Positions 28,695 to 38,019 of a stretch of 64,000 bases of DNA are shown in pieces. The DNA is from an uncultured Pseudoxanthomonas sp. (GTDB taxonomy: Bacteria; Pseudomonadota; Gammaproteobacteria; Xanthomonadales; Xanthomonadaceae). The notes beneath the pieces are model-generated. The model was not told where the DNA came from, ran no database searches, and was given only the letters and a program-made list of their open reading frames with translations. Each line of letters opens with the position of its first letter. Position 1 is the stretch's first letter. The DNA lies in contig NZ_CAMPJD010000007.1 of the NCBI RefSeq assembly GCF_946886695.1, positions 1-64,000 on the forward strand. The letters run 5' to 3'. The position numbers and the translations under genes are program-made.

Positions 28695-29123
28695 ATGGCC
28701 GGAAGCATCTTCCATCGCAAGCGGCGCAAGCTGAAATCCGAGATCAACGTCGTCCCCTACATCGACGTGATGCTGGTGCTGCTGATCATCTTCATGGTGA
28801 CTGCGCCGCTGCTGACGTTGAGCGTGGACGTGAAGCTGCCGTCGTCGACGGCCAAGGCCGTGGAGACCAAGAACGACCCGATCATCGTCGTCGCTTATCC
28901 GGACGGTCGGCTGGGGCTGCAGCTGCCGGGCGACAAGGCGCCGCGGACGGTCGATGCGGCGCAACTCGAGGCGATGCTGGCGCCCATCAAGGCCGAGCAG
29001 GGCAACGAATTGCGCGTGCTGCTCGCGGGAGACGCAGACGCTCCTTACCAGCGTGTGATCGATGCCACCGAGGCGCTGAAGAAGGCCAAGGTGACCAACG
29101 TCGTCCTGTGGACCAAGCAGTAA
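28695..29123 (+). CDS. tolR: Tol-Pal system protein TolR
   Basis: A 142-residue ExbD/TolR-type subunit. The single membrane segment contains the essential aspartate in the pattern INVVPYIDVMLVLLIIFMV. A periplasmic domain follows with VALLAGDA-type strands (ELRVLLAGDADAPYQRVIDA). The aspartate carries protons through the TolQ-TolR channel. It overlaps nothing and sits 6 bases before tolA. Confidence 0.95.
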   Translation: MAGSIFHRKRRKLKSEINVVPYIDVMLVLLIIFMVTAPLLTLSVDVKLPSSTAKAVETKNDPIIVVAYPDGRLGLQLPGDKAPRTVDAAQLEAMLAPIKAEQGNELRVLLAGDADAPYQRVIDATEALKKAKVTNVVLWTKQ

Positions 29124-29129
29124 CGCGCC

Positions 29130-30167
29130 ATGCACGCTGAAGCCTTCCAGCGACAGACGCTGCCGCAGGACGAAGGGCTGGGCCGTGCGGTCGCGTGGGC
29201 CATCGGCCTGCACCTGCTGTTGCTCGTGGTGCTGTTGGTGTCGCCGTACTTCAAGTGGGATCGCGAGCGTCTGAACGCGGCCGGATCGCAGTCGATGGAG
29301 GCCACGCTCGACGTCTCGGCCGCCGACGCGCGCGCCGTCGAACGGGCACTCGATTTCCAGCCGCAACCAATGCCCGAGCCCGTGCAGGAGCCGGCACCCG
29401 AAGACACCATCCCCCCGCCGCAGCCGATTCCCGAGCCCGCGCCGCAGGACGCTCCCGTCGAGCGCCAGGCCCAGGCGCAGGAGCGCGTGCCGGTGCCGGA
29501 CCAGGTCGATCAGGACGAGGCCCGTCGCGACGCCATCTCGCAGGAGAGGGCGTTACTGGAGCAGGAAGCCAAGCGCCGGCAGGAACAGATCGACCTGACC
29601 GAACGCAAGCGTCAGGAACAGGCCGAGCAGCAGCGCCGGTTGGCCGCCCAGCAGGAAGAAGACCGGCAGAAGCGGGTTGCGGCTGAGGCCGCGCAGAAGG
29701 CCGAGGCCGACAAGAAGCGTCTCGAAGAGATCCGTCGTCAGCGCGCCCAGGCCGCCCGCGAAGCGCAGCTGGCCGAACAGAAGCTCCGTCAGCTCGCGGA
29801 TGCACGCGCGCGGCAGGCAGCCACCGCGGCAGCGTCTACCCCTGCGCCAGCTGCCGGTCCGGCGGGGGCGGGCGGGACGGACGAGGATCTGCGGGGGCGC
29901 TATGCCGCCGCCATCCAGGAAGCGGTGCTACGCCAGTGGACACGCCCCGAGTCGGTGCCGGTGGGTACCCGTTGCCGCGTGGTGATCCGCCAGCTGCCTG
30001 GCGGCGACGTGGTCAGTGCGGAAGTACAGCCGGGCTGTGCCATGGACGCGGCGGGCCAGGATTCCATCGAACGCGCGGTGTTGAAGGCGCGGCCCTTGCC
30101 GTACCGGGGCTTCGAGGCCGTCTTCGCCAGGACCCTGACCCTCAACTTCGAAGCCCGGGATCGTTGA
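29130..30167 (+). CDS. tolA: Tol-Pal system protein TolA
   Basis: A 345-residue bitopic protein. One membrane segment lies near residues 25-41. A proline-rich stretch (about 75-115) leads into a long charged coiled coil (about 120-235) of Gln/Glu/Arg/Ala. An Ala-Pro linker then precedes the C-terminal domain beginning DEDLRGRYAAAIQEAVLRQW, with two cysteines (TRCRVVI and PGCAMD). It spans the periplasm to reach TolB and Pal. The low-complexity middle part varies between species, so only the ends identify the family. Confidence 0.94.
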   Translation: MHAEAFQRQTLPQDEGLGRAVAWAIGLHLLLLVVLLVSPYFKWDRERLNAAGSQSMEATLDVSAADARAVERALDFQPQPMPEPVQEPAPEDTIPPPQPIPEPAPQDAPVERQAQAQERVPVPDQVDQDEARRDAISQERALLEQEAKRRQEQIDLTERKRQEQAEQQRRLAAQQEEDRQKRVAAEAAQKAEADKKRLEEIRRQRAQAAREAQLAEQKLRQLADARARQAATAAASTPAPAAGPAGAGGTDEDLRGRYAAAIQEAVLRQWTRPESVPVGTRCRVVIRQLPGGDVVSAEVQPGCAMDAAGQDSIERAVLKARPLPYRGFEAVFARTLTLNFEARDR

Positions 30168-30268
30168 CTTCACGCGGCGTTTCGCTGCCTTCCGTTCACA
30201 ATTGTTAAAACGTTCACGCGTGAGCTGGTATCCCTTTGCCGCCCCGCCTAACCGCAGAGTCGTTGCCC

Positions 30269-31588
30269 ATGAAGAAACCGCTGCGCTGGTTCGCCTTGCT
30301 CCTGTTCACCTTTGCTCCAGTGCTGGCATCTGCCCAGCAGCAGGGTCTGGAGATCGACATCATCGGCGGTAACGCCTCGGCCCTGCCGATCACCGTGGTG
30401 CCCATGCCCTATCAGGGCAGCGCCGCCGCACCGCCGACCGACGTGTCCGCGGTGGTGCGCGCCGACCTGGAGCGTTCCGGCGCCTTCCGCACGCTGCCGG
30501 AGGCCCGCATCGCCGAGCGCCCCACGCGCGGCGGCGAGATTCAGTACCCGACCTGGCAGGCCTTGCGCCAGGACTACATCGTGGTCGGCCGCGTGGTCGA
30601 TGCCGGCGACGGTGGATACCGCGTCGAGTACGAACTGTTCGACGTGGCGAAGAAGGAACGGATGCTCGGCCTGGCCATGACGGCGCGCTCGAACGCCTTG
30701 CGCGACGTCGCCCATCAGATGGCCGATGCCATCTACGAGAAGATCCTCGGCGTGCGTGGCGCGTTCTGGACACGCATCGCCTACATCACCGCCGCCGGCA
30801 CCGGCAAGGCCACGCGTTACGCGTTGATGGTGGCCGATTCGGACGGCTTCAATCCGCAGACCGTAGTGCGCTCGGCCGAGCCCCTGCTGTCGCCGTCATG
30901 GAGCCCGGACGGCCGGAAGCTGGCCTATGTCAGCTTCGAGAGCGGCAACTCGGCCATCTACATCCAGGATATTTCGACGGGTGCGCGCGAGAAGGTGTCC
31001 GGCTTCCGCGGCATCAACGGCGCCCCCTCGTTCTCGCCGGATGGCCGCCAGTTGGCACTGACCCTGTCGCGCAGCGGCAATCCCGAGATCTACGTGATGG
31101 ACCTGGGCAGCCGGTCGCTGCGCCAGCTGACCAACACCTCGGCCATCGACACCGAGCCGGTGTGGAGTCCGGATGGCAGCAGCATCTATTTCACCTCCGA
31201 CCGCGGCGGCCGCCCCCAGATCTACCGCGTGCCCGCCGGCGGCGGCAGCGCGAGCCGGGTGAGTTTCGACGGCAGCTACAACGCGACCGCCAGCGTGTCG
31301 TATGACGGCAAGAAGATCGCGGTGGTGCAGGGTGCGGGCAACAACTACCGCATCTCGCTGATGGACAGCAGCCTGGGTGGCGCGCGCTGGTCGTCGCTGT
31401 CGCCGGGCTCGCTGGACGAATCGCCCAGCTTCGCCCCCAACGCCAGCATGGTGCTGTACGCCGCGCGCGAAGGCGGGCGGGGGGTGTTGTACGCGGTCTC
31501 CGCCGATGCGCGCGTACGCCAGCGTCTGGTTGTGGCCAACGCCGATGTGCGCGAGCCGGCGTGGTCCCCCTATCGCACCGGGCGTTAA
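30269..31588 (+). CDS. tolB: Tol-Pal system periplasmic protein TolB
   Basis: A 439-residue protein. The signal peptide ends ASAQ (about residue 22). An N-terminal alpha/beta domain (ITVVPMPYQG, IVVGRVVDAGDGGYRVEYELFDV) precedes a six-bladed beta-propeller whose blades carry the repeated phrases PSWSPDGRKLAYVS, PSFSPDGRQLALTLS and PVWSPDGSSIYFTSDR. It binds Pal and is released by TolA. The start at 30269 is where the signal peptide begins. An AT-rich patch at about 30200 could hold a promoter, but I see no good match. Confidence 0.96.
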   Translation: MKKPLRWFALLLFTFAPVLASAQQQGLEIDIIGGNASALPITVVPMPYQGSAAAPPTDVSAVVRADLERSGAFRTLPEARIAERPTRGGEIQYPTWQALRQDYIVVGRVVDAGDGGYRVEYELFDVAKKERMLGLAMTARSNALRDVAHQMADAIYEKILGVRGAFWTRIAYITAAGTGKATRYALMVADSDGFNPQTVVRSAEPLLSPSWSPDGRKLAYVSFESGNSAIYIQDISTGAREKVSGFRGINGAPSFSPDGRQLALTLSRSGNPEIYVMDLGSRSLRQLTNTSAIDTEPVWSPDGSSIYFTSDRGGRPQIYRVPAGGGSASRVSFDGSYNATASVSYDGKKIAVVQGAGNNYRISLMDSSLGGARWSSLSPGSLDESPSFAPNASMVLYAAREGGRGVLYAVSADARVRQRLVVANADVREPAWSPYRTGR

Positions 31589-31646
31589 GTTTCTGTCTAC
31601 AATGCCCGTTCCCTTGACCCCCCGTTTTATCGACGAAGGAATCACC

Positions 31647-32162
31647 ATGAACAACACCGCCCGTGTTCTGATGCTGTCCCTGATGTCCGTTGCCGTGCTG
31701 GCAGGCTGCAAGAAAGCCGTCAAGCCGGAAGCGCCGACCGACACCACCACGACGACGCCAACCACCCCGACCACGCCGACCACCTCGGGCGTCTACGGCC
31801 CGAACGACCTGGACACCGACGCCTGCCTGCGCCAGCGCGTGGTCTACTTCGACCTCGACCAGGACGCCCTGAAGCCGGAGTTCCAGGCCATCATGGGTTG
31901 CCACGCCAAGTACCTGCGTGACCGTCCGTCCTCGCGCATTTCGCTGGAAGGCCATGCCGACGAGCGCGGCAGCCGCGAGTACAACCTGGGTCTCGGCGAG
32001 CGCCGCGGCAATGCGGTGAACTCGGCCCTGCAGGCCAGCGGTGGCTCGGCCGCCCAGCTGACCGTGGTCAGCTACGGCGAAGAGCGTCCGGTCTGCACCG
32101 ACTCCAGCGAGTCCTGCTGGTCGCAGAACCGTCGCGTCGAGATCGTGTACACGGCGAAGTAA
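31647..32162 (+). CDS. pal: Peptidoglycan-associated lipoprotein Pal
   Basis: A 171-residue outer-membrane lipoprotein. The lipobox is LAGC with Cys21 and Lys at +2. A Thr/Pro-rich tether follows, then an OmpA-type peptidoglycan-binding domain with VVYFDLDQDALKPEF and LEGHADERGSREYNLGLGERR, including the diaminopimelate-contacting Asp and Arg. A TACAAT at 31598-31603 in the 58-base spacer may give pal its own promoter, but no good -35 is visible. Confidence 0.96.
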   Translation: MNNTARVLMLSLMSVAVLAGCKKAVKPEAPTDTTTTTPTTPTTPTTSGVYGPNDLDTDACLRQRVVYFDLDQDALKPEFQAIMGCHAKYLRDRPSSRISLEGHADERGSREYNLGLGERRGNAVNSALQASGGSAAQLTVVSYGEERPVCTDSSESCWSQNRRVEIVYTAK

Positions 32163-32177
32163 GTCGTCATCGCCACG

Positions 32178-33014
32178 ATGATCGCGAAGAAGTACATGCT
32201 GGTACTGGCGGCGGCCCTGGTGGCCGCCGCCCCCGCCCAGGCGCAACGCGTCAGCCTGGCTGACCGCGTTGCGGCGCTGGAAGCGAAGGCCAACAATCCG
32301 CAACAGAACCTCGACCTGCTCAACAAGCTCACGCAGCAGGAAGCAGAGTTGCGCGAACTGCGTGCGCAGCTGGAACAGCTGCAGAACGAGAACGAGCAGC
32401 TCAAGCAGCGGACCCGCGACCAGTACCTCGACCTGGACGGTCGCCTCAACCGCCTGGAGGGCGGTGCGGCGCCGACGCCGGAGGGCACGACGCCGGTCAG
32501 CCCCCCCCTGGGCAGCCAGACTCCCGTATCTCCGCCGACCACCACCGCGTCGGCGTCCGCTACGGTAGCGACCACCGAGCAGCCCCCCAGCGTCCATGGC
32601 GACATGGGGGCAATGTCCGCTGCCGGCGATGAGCGCACCGCGTACAACGTCGCCTTCGACCGCCTGAAGGCGGGCGAGTACGCCGATGCCGCGCAGCTGT
32701 TCACCAGTTTCCTCCAGCTCTACCCCGGTGGCGTGTATGCGCCCAACGCGTTGTACTGGTTGGGCGAGAGCTATTACGTCACCCAGAACTACGCGCTTGC
32801 CGCCGACCAGTTCCGTGCGTTGCTGGCGCAGTACCCCACCCACGACAAGGCGCCCGGTGCATTGCTGAAAATGGGCCTTTGCGACTACGGCTTGGGCAAA
32901 TTGCCTGAAGCCGAGCGCACCCTCGGCGAGGTCGTCGCCAAGTATCCAGGCACCGACGTCGCCCGCACCGCCGACGACCGACTGCGCGCCATCCAGCTCG
33001 GCCGCCTGCGCTGA
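32178..33014 (+). CDS. cpoB: Cell division coordinator CpoB (YbgF)
   Basis: A 278-residue periplasmic protein. A signal peptide (about residues 1-21, ending AQA) precedes a trimerising coiled coil (about 25-95), a Pro/Thr/Ser linker and a C-terminal TPR domain starting AYNVAFDRLKAGEYADAAQLFTSFL. In E. coli CpoB couples the Tol system to PBP1b during constriction. A PBP1b gene is present about 26 kb away in this window, at 59223-61634. Confidence 0.93.
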   Translation: MIAKKYMLVLAAALVAAAPAQAQRVSLADRVAALEAKANNPQQNLDLLNKLTQQEAELRELRAQLEQLQNENEQLKQRTRDQYLDLDGRLNRLEGGAAPTPEGTTPVSPPLGSQTPVSPPTTTASASATVATTEQPPSVHGDMGAMSAAGDERTAYNVAFDRLKAGEYADAAQLFTSFLQLYPGGVYAPNALYWLGESYYVTQNYALAADQFRALLAQYPTHDKAPGALLKMGLCDYGLGKLPEAERTLGEVVAKYPGTDVARTADDRLRAIQLGRLR

Positions 33015-33028
33015 AGAAACGCCGTCCC

Positions 33029-33046
33029 CGGCCCCTCTTGGGGCCG
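33029..33046 (+). terminator. Possible hairpin terminator after cpoB
   Basis: A 7-bp perfect GC stem (33029-33035/33040-33046) with loop TCTT lies 15 bases after the cpoB stop. There is no T-tract, so termination would be weak or rho-assisted. Confidence 0.35.
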
Positions 33047-33077
33047 CCGGGCCGGCAGGGCGTATCATGCGCACCCC

Positions 33078-33761
33078 ATGAATGACGCCGCCCGCCCCAG
33101 CGAGATCGTCCAGTCCCCGCTGGAACGCCTCAAGATCACCGAGATCTTCCTCTCCCTGCAGGGAGAGGCGAATGCGGTCGGCTGGCCGACGGTCTTCGTC
33201 CGTCTGACCGGCTGCCCGCTGCGCTGCCAGTACTGCGACACTGCCTACGCCTTTCATGGCGGGCAGTGGCGCGAGATCGACGACATCGTGGCCGAGGTCG
33301 CCCGCCATGGCGTCCGCCATGTCTGCGTGACCGGCGGCGAACCGCTCTCGCAGAAGCGCTGCCTGCTGTTGCTGCGAAAACTGTGCGACGCCGGCCATGA
33401 CGTCTCGCTGGAGACCTCCGGCGCCATCGACATCGCCGACGTGGACCCGCGCGTGTCGCGCGTGGTGGACCTGAAGACGCCCGGCTCGAAAGAAATGGCC
33501 CGCAACCGGCTGGAGAACCTGCCGTTGCTGACGGCGCGCGACCAGGTGAAGTTCGTGCTCTGCGGCCGCGCCGACTACGAGTGGGCGCGCGGCATGCTCG
33601 CGGAACATCGCCTGGCCCAACGTTGCGACGTGCTGTTCTCGCCCAGCAAGTCCGAGCTGGAGCCGCGTTCGCTGGCGGACTGGATCATCGAAGATCGCCT
33701 GCCCGTGCGCTTCCAGATGCAGTTGCACAAGCTGCTGTGGAATGACGAGCCGGGGCGTTGA
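33078..33761 (+). CDS. queE: 7-carboxy-7-deazaguanine synthase QueE
   Basis: A 227-residue radical SAM enzyme that converts carboxy-tetrahydropterin to 7-carboxy-7-deazaguanine in queuosine synthesis. The iron-sulfur motif is Cys-x3-Cys-x2-Cys in GCPLRCQYCDT near residues 38-48. EIFLSLQGEA at the start and VTGGEPLSQK are typical QueE elements. A TATCAT at 33063-33068 could be a -10 element. The next pathway gene, queC, follows after a REPIN-like repeat. Confidence 0.95.
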   Translation: MNDAARPSEIVQSPLERLKITEIFLSLQGEANAVGWPTVFVRLTGCPLRCQYCDTAYAFHGGQWREIDDIVAEVARHGVRHVCVTGGEPLSQKRCLLLLRKLCDAGHDVSLETSGAIDIADVDPRVSRVVDLKTPGSKEMARNRLENLPLLTARDQVKFVLCGRADYEWARGMLAEHRLAQRCDVLFSPSKSELEPRSLADWIIEDRLPVRFQMQLHKLLWNDEPGR

Positions 33762-33775
33762 TCCGTAGAGGTTGC

Positions 33776-33870
33776 CGTCATCCCAGCGCACGCTGGGATC
33801 CATTCGCTCTTCGCTTGGACAATGAGCGGACGCGACGGCAACATGGATCCCAGCATGCGCTGGGATGACG
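33776..33870. repeat. REP/REPIN-like inverted repeat, copy 2
   Basis: Two 28-base arms, 33776-33803 and 33843-33870, are inverted copies with one mismatch, separated by 39 bases. The arm core CGTCATCCCAGCGC...GCTGGGATCCA matches copy 1 at 14938-15013 apart from a few bases. It lies between queE and queC without breaking either gene. Confidence 0.8.
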
Positions 33871-33916
33871 AGCCTGCCCCCCGGCCCCGTAACCTTCATA
33901 ACGAATCGCGAACCCC

Positions 33917-34582
33917 ATGAAAAACGCCGTCGTCCTTCTCTCCGGTGGCATGGATTCCGCCGTCGTCGTCGCCATCGCCCGTGAGCAGGGTTTCGCCGTG
34001 CACGCGCTGAGCGTGCGCTACGGCCAGCGGCACACGTCCGAACTGGATGCCGCCGCGCGCGTCGCCGAGTCACTCGGCGCCGTTGCCCACAAGACCGTGC
34101 ATGTAGACCTGCGCAGCATCGGTGGCTCGGCGCTGACCGACGACATCGACGTGCCCGAAGCCGGCGGCCCGGGTATCCCGGTCACTTACGTGCCCGCCCG
34201 CAACACCATCATGCTGTCCGTCGCGCTGGGCTGGGCCGAGGTGCTGGGTGCCAGCGACATTTTTTGCGGCGTCAACGCGGTGGATTACTCCGGCTATCCG
34301 GACTGCCGCCCGGAATTCATCGAAGCCTTCGAGAAGCTCGCCAACCTGGCCACCAAGGCGGGTGTCGAGGGGGCGGGCCTGCGCATCCAGGCGCCGCTGC
34401 TGCACATGAGCAAGGCCGATATCGTGCGCGAGGGTGTGCGGCTGGGCGTCGACTTCGCGCAGACGGTGTCCTGCTACCAGGCCGATGGGCAGGGCCGCGC
34501 CTGTGGCCACTGCGATGCGTGCCGCCTGCGCGCCGCGGGTTTCGCCGATGCCGGCGTGCCGGACCCCACGCACTACGCGTGA
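33917..34582 (+). CDS. queC: 7-cyano-7-deazaguanine synthase QueC
   Basis: A 221-residue ATP-dependent enzyme that makes preQ0 from the QueE product. The N-terminal PP-loop is [12 protein letters not shown]. Further conserved segments are [18 protein letters not shown] and [17 protein letters not shown]. The zinc-binding cysteine cluster is near the end ([13 protein letters not shown]). Length is usual. It lies 74 bases before tRNA-Lys(UUU), a tRNA that itself does not carry queuosine. Confidence 0.96.
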   Translation: MKNAVVLLSGGMDSAVVVAIAREQGFAVHALSVRYGQRHTSELDAAARVAESLGAVAHKTVHVDLRSIGGSALTDDIDVPEAGGPGIPVTYVPARNTIMLSVALGWAEVLGASDIFCGVNAVDYSGYPDCRPEFIEAFEKLANLATKAGVEGAGLRIQAPLLHMSKADIVREGVRLGVDFAQTVSCYQADGQGRACGHCDACRLRAAGFADAGVPDPTHYA

Positions 34583-34617
34583 ACCGGGCGGGTTTCGCCC
34601 CATCGCGGACGATGCGT

Positions 34618-34623
34618 TAGAAT
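34618..34623 (+). promoter_or_regulatory. Possible -10 element of the tRNA-Lys gene
   Basis: TAGAAT lies 33 bases before the mature tRNA 5' end and is followed by GCGCGTCCC, a GC-rich discriminator of the kind found at stringently controlled stable-RNA promoters. The -35 region is poorly conserved. Confidence 0.4.
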
Positions 34624-34656
34624 GCGCGTCCCGGTGCAAGGCCGGGATGCGTTCCC

Positions 34657-34732
34657 GGGCCGTTAGCTCAGTCGGTAGAGCAGAAGACTTTTAATCTTTT
34701 GGTCGAAGGTTCGAATCCTTCACGGCCCACCA
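34657..34732 (+). tRNA. tRNA-Lys (anticodon UUU)
   Basis: A complete 76-base tRNA. The acceptor stem GGGCCGT pairs with ACGGCCC, followed by A and an encoded CCA. D-arm GCTC/GAGC, anticodon stem AGACT with loop CTTTTAA (anticodon TTT) and T-arm with GTTCGAATC are all present. It reads AAA and AAG lysine codons. Confidence 0.98.
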
Positions 34733-34793
34733 CGCACATCCCGCCGCGTCATCATCGCGCCGAATTCGCGTCGGCGCCCGCGAGGAAATCGGC

Positions 34794-35906
34794 GTGACCA
34801 CGGCAGCGCGTGACTGGACGGCGCAGGCGATCCAGCGCATCGAAGCGGACTTCAACCGGTCCGCCGATACCCACCTTATCCCGCTGCCGTTGCCTGGTTT
34901 TCCCGGCATCGACGTCTATCTCAAGGACGAATCCAGCCATCCGACCGGAAGCCTGAAGCACCGGCTGGCGCGCTCGCTGTTCCTGTACTCGCTGGCGAAT
35001 GGCTGGCTGCGCGAGGGCGCGCCGGTGATCGAGGCGTCCAGCGGCTCGACGGCCGTGTCCGAAGCCTATTTCGCGCGGCTGCTGGGGCTGCCGTTCATCG
35101 CCGTGATGCCGTCGTCCACGTCGCCGGACAAGGTCGCCGCGATCCAGTTCCAGGGCGGTCGCTGCCATCTGGTCGAGGAGGCGGGCGCGATCAACGCCGT
35201 ATCGCGGCAACTCGCGCGCGAGACCGGGGGCCATTTCATGGATCAGTTCACCTATGCCGAACGCGCCACCGACTGGCGCGCTAACAACAACATCGCCGAA
35301 TCCATCTTCAAACAGATGGAGGCCGAGCCGCATCCGGTCCCGGCATGGATCGTGTGCAGTCCGGGCACCGGCGGAACCAGTGCCACGCTGGGGCGTTACG
35401 TGCGCTACCGCCGGCATCCGACGCGCGTGCTGTGCGCGGACCCGGAGCATTCGGTGTTCTTCGACCAGTACCGGGGCGCGTGCGGGGGCTGCGATGACAC
35501 CACGCTGACCTGCGGGCGCGGCTCCGGCATCGAAGGCATCGGTCGCCCGCACTGCGAACCGAGCTTCATCCCGGCTTGCATCGATGCAATGCTCAAGGTG
35601 CCGGATGCGCTGAGCCTGGGCGCCATGCGCCATGTCAGCGCGGTGCTGGGGCGGCGCGTGGGCGGATCAACCGGCACCAATTTCGTCGGCATCCTCGCGG
35701 CCGCCGCGCGCATGCGCGACGAAGGCCTGGCTGGCTCCATCGTCAGCATCCTGTGCGACAGCGGTGAACGCTACGCGCATAGCTACTACAACCGGGACTG
35801 GTATCTGGAGCGCGGCATCCCCATCGTGGAGAGCGACGATGCCATCGCTGCGGCCGTTGCCGGACGCGGGCTGCCCCCGCTGGCGCAGGCCGACTGGCCG
35901 AACTGA
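34794..35906 (+). CDS. PLP-dependent cysteine synthase/desulfhydrase-like enzyme (Cds1-like)
   Basis: A 370-residue fold-type II PLP enzyme. Lys55 in [10 protein letters not shown] is the likely Schiff-base lysine, [20 protein letters not shown] follows, and [12 protein letters not shown] is the phosphate-binding loop. The N-terminal pattern and length resemble the Cds1 cysteine desulfhydrase branch more than CysK or CysM, and an internal cysteine-rich [14 protein letters not shown] insertion is noteworthy. It would release H2S from cysteine or make cysteine from an activated serine; the direction is not decidable here. It starts at GTG 34794, 61 bases after the tRNA. Confidence 0.8.
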   Translation: MTTAARDWTAQAIQRIEADFNRSADTHLIPLPLPGFPGIDVYLKDESSHPTGSLKHRLARSLFLYSLANGWLREGAPVIEASSGSTAVSEAYFARLLGLPFIAVMPSSTSPDKVAAIQFQGGRCHLVEEAGAINAVSRQLARETGGHFMDQFTYAERATDWRANNNIAESIFKQMEAEPHPVPAWIVCSPGTGGTSATLGRYVRYRRHPTRVLCADPEHSVFFDQYRGACGGCDDTTLTCGRGSGIEGIGRPHCEPSFIPACIDAMLKVPDALSLGAMRHVSAVLGRRVGGSTGTNFVGILAAAARMRDEGLAGSIVSILCDSGERYAHSYYNRDWYLERGIPIVESDDAIAAAVAGRGLPPLAQADWPN

Positions 35907-35930
35907 TCTCCCATTGCAGAAGGTATTCCC

Positions 35931-37958
35931 ATGACCAATCCGTTGCTCGACTTCTCAGGCCTGCCGCGTTTCGACGCGATCCGGCCGGAGCACATCGCGC
36001 CTGCCATCGACCAGTTGCTGGCCGAGGCCGATGCGGCCGTGAGAGCGGCGGAAGCCGTTGCCCCGGTGACGTGGGATGCATTCGTCGTGCCGCTGGATGA
36101 CGCCACCGAGCGCCTGGCCCGCGCCTGGAACCAGGTGACGCACCTGGAAGCGGTGGCGAATACCCCCGCGCTTCGCAGCGCCTACAACACCCAGTTGCCC
36201 AAGGTGACGCGCTTCTGGAGCGCACTGGGGCAGAACCTGGCGCTGTACCGCCAGTATCGCGCATTGGCGGACGCACCCGAAGCGGCGCAATACGGTGAAG
36301 CACGCCGCAAGGTGTTGGACAATGCCTTGCGCGACTTCCGCCTGGGCGGCGCGGAGTTGCCGGACGCACAGAAGGCACGCTTCGCCGAAGTGAAGGAGGA
36401 ACTCGCCGGCCTGTCGGCGACGTTCTCGCAGAACGTGCTCGACGCCACCGACGAGTACGAATTCTGGATCAAGGACAAGCAGCACCTCGGAGGCCTGCCG
36501 GCGGACGTGGTGGCCGCAGCGCGCGCCGCGGCCAAGGCCGACGACGAGCCGGGCTGGAAGTTCACCCTGCAGATGCCGTGCTTTCTGCCGGTGCAGGCGT
36601 ACGCGGATGACCGCGCGCTGCGCGAGACGCTGTACCACGCCAACGCCGTGCGCGCATCGGAGCTCGCCGACAACGCGGCGCTGGACAATTCCACGCTGAT
36701 CGACCGCATCCTCGCGTTGCGCGCGGAACTGGCCACGCTGCTTGGCTTCGGCAGTTATGCGGAATACTCGCTGGCGACCAAGATGGCCGATACCCCGGAC
36801 GAAGTGCTGCAGTTCCTGCGTGACCTGGCCGCACGTGCCAAGCCGCATGCGCAGCGCGACCGAGAGGAGCTGGAGGACTTCGCGCGCGAGCAGCTCGGCC
36901 TGGAAACCGTCGAAGCCTGGGACCTGGCCTACGCCAGCGAGAAACTGAAGCAGGCGCGCTACAGCTTCTCCGCGCAGGAGGTGAAGCAGTACTTCACCGA
37001 GCCGGCGGTGCTGGCGGGCCTGTTCGGCGTGATCGGCGATCTGTATGGCCTGCGCGTCGCGCAGGACCAGGCGCCGACCTGGCATCCCGACGTTCGCTTC
37101 TACCGGCTTATCGATGGCGACGGCACGCTGGTGGGCCAGTTCTATCTCGATCTGTATGCCCGCGAGGGCAAGCGGGGTGGCGCATGGATGGACGACTGCC
37201 GCAACCGTCGCGATACCACCCGTGGCGCACAGACGCCGATCGTCTACCTGGTCTGCAACTTCGGCAAGGGCATGGACGGCAAGCCGGCCACCTTCAGCCA
37301 CAACGACGTGACGACGCTGTTCCACGAGATGGGTCACGGCCTGCACCAGTTGCTCACGCAGGTGGGCGAGCTGAGCATCGCCGGCATCAATGGCGTGGAA
37401 TGGGATGCGGTGGAGTTGCCCAGCCAGTTCATGGAGAACTTCTGCTGGGAATGGGAGCGCGTGCAGGCGATGACCGCGCACGTGGATACCGGTGAGCCGC
37501 TGCCGCGCGCGCTGTTCGACAGGATGGTCGAAGCCAAGAACTACCAGAGTGGCATGGCCACCGTGCGACAACTGGAGTTTGGTCTGTTCGACATGCAGCT
37601 TCACAGTGGCTTCGATGCCGCCTCCGACAGCGTGCTCGCAGTGCTGGATCGCGTGCGCGGAGAAGTGGCGGTGAACCACCCGCCGGCGTGGAATCGCTTC
37701 CCCCACCAGTTCAGCCACATCTTCGCCGGCGGCTACGGGGCGGGCTACTACAGCTATAAGTGGGCCGAGGTGCTCAGCGCCGATGCCTACGCGGCCTTCG
37801 AGGAGGCGCCGGCCCAGGTCGCCGACACCGGCGCGCGGTTCCGCCATGAAGTCCTGGCGCGCGGCGGCAGCCGCAGTGCGGCCGAGAATTTCCGTGCCTT
37901 CCGCGGTCGTGCGCCGCGCATCGACGCCCTGTTGCGGCACTCCGGCATGGCGGGCTGA
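35931..37958 (+). CDS. prlC: Oligopeptidase A (M3 family metallopeptidase)
   Basis: A 675-residue cytoplasmic zinc peptidase. The zinc motif HEMGH is at about residues 465-469 (FHEMGHGLHQLL), with the second glutamate about 28 residues later in ELPSQFMENF. The C-terminal HQFSHIFAGGYGAGYYSYKWAE helix is typical of M3A enzymes. It degrades short peptides, including cleaved signal peptides. Length matches the family, and the next gene has its own promoter. Confidence 0.95.
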   Translation: MTNPLLDFSGLPRFDAIRPEHIAPAIDQLLAEADAAVRAAEAVAPVTWDAFVVPLDDATERLARAWNQVTHLEAVANTPALRSAYNTQLPKVTRFWSALGQNLALYRQYRALADAPEAAQYGEARRKVLDNALRDFRLGGAELPDAQKARFAEVKEELAGLSATFSQNVLDATDEYEFWIKDKQHLGGLPADVVAAARAAAKADDEPGWKFTLQMPCFLPVQAYADDRALRETLYHANAVRASELADNAALDNSTLIDRILALRAELATLLGFGSYAEYSLATKMADTPDEVLQFLRDLAARAKPHAQRDREELEDFAREQLGLETVEAWDLAYASEKLKQARYSFSAQEVKQYFTEPAVLAGLFGVIGDLYGLRVAQDQAPTWHPDVRFYRLIDGDGTLVGQFYLDLYAREGKRGGAWMDDCRNRRDTTRGAQTPIVYLVCNFGKGMDGKPATFSHNDVTTLFHEMGHGLHQLLTQVGELSIAGINGVEWDAVELPSQFMENFCWEWERVQAMTAHVDTGEPLPRALFDRMVEAKNYQSGMATVRQLEFGLFDMQLHSGFDAASDSVLAVLDRVRGEVAVNHPPAWNRFPHQFSHIFAGGYGAGYYSYKWAEVLSADAYAAFEEAPAQVADTGARFRHEVLARGGSRSAAENFRAFRGRAPRIDALLRHSGMAG

Positions 37959-38019
37959 GCCGGCGGAATGTGGCCCGGGATGCCCTGGCGAGGGTGGTCC
38001 GGGCAGGGGTCTGGCGGGT

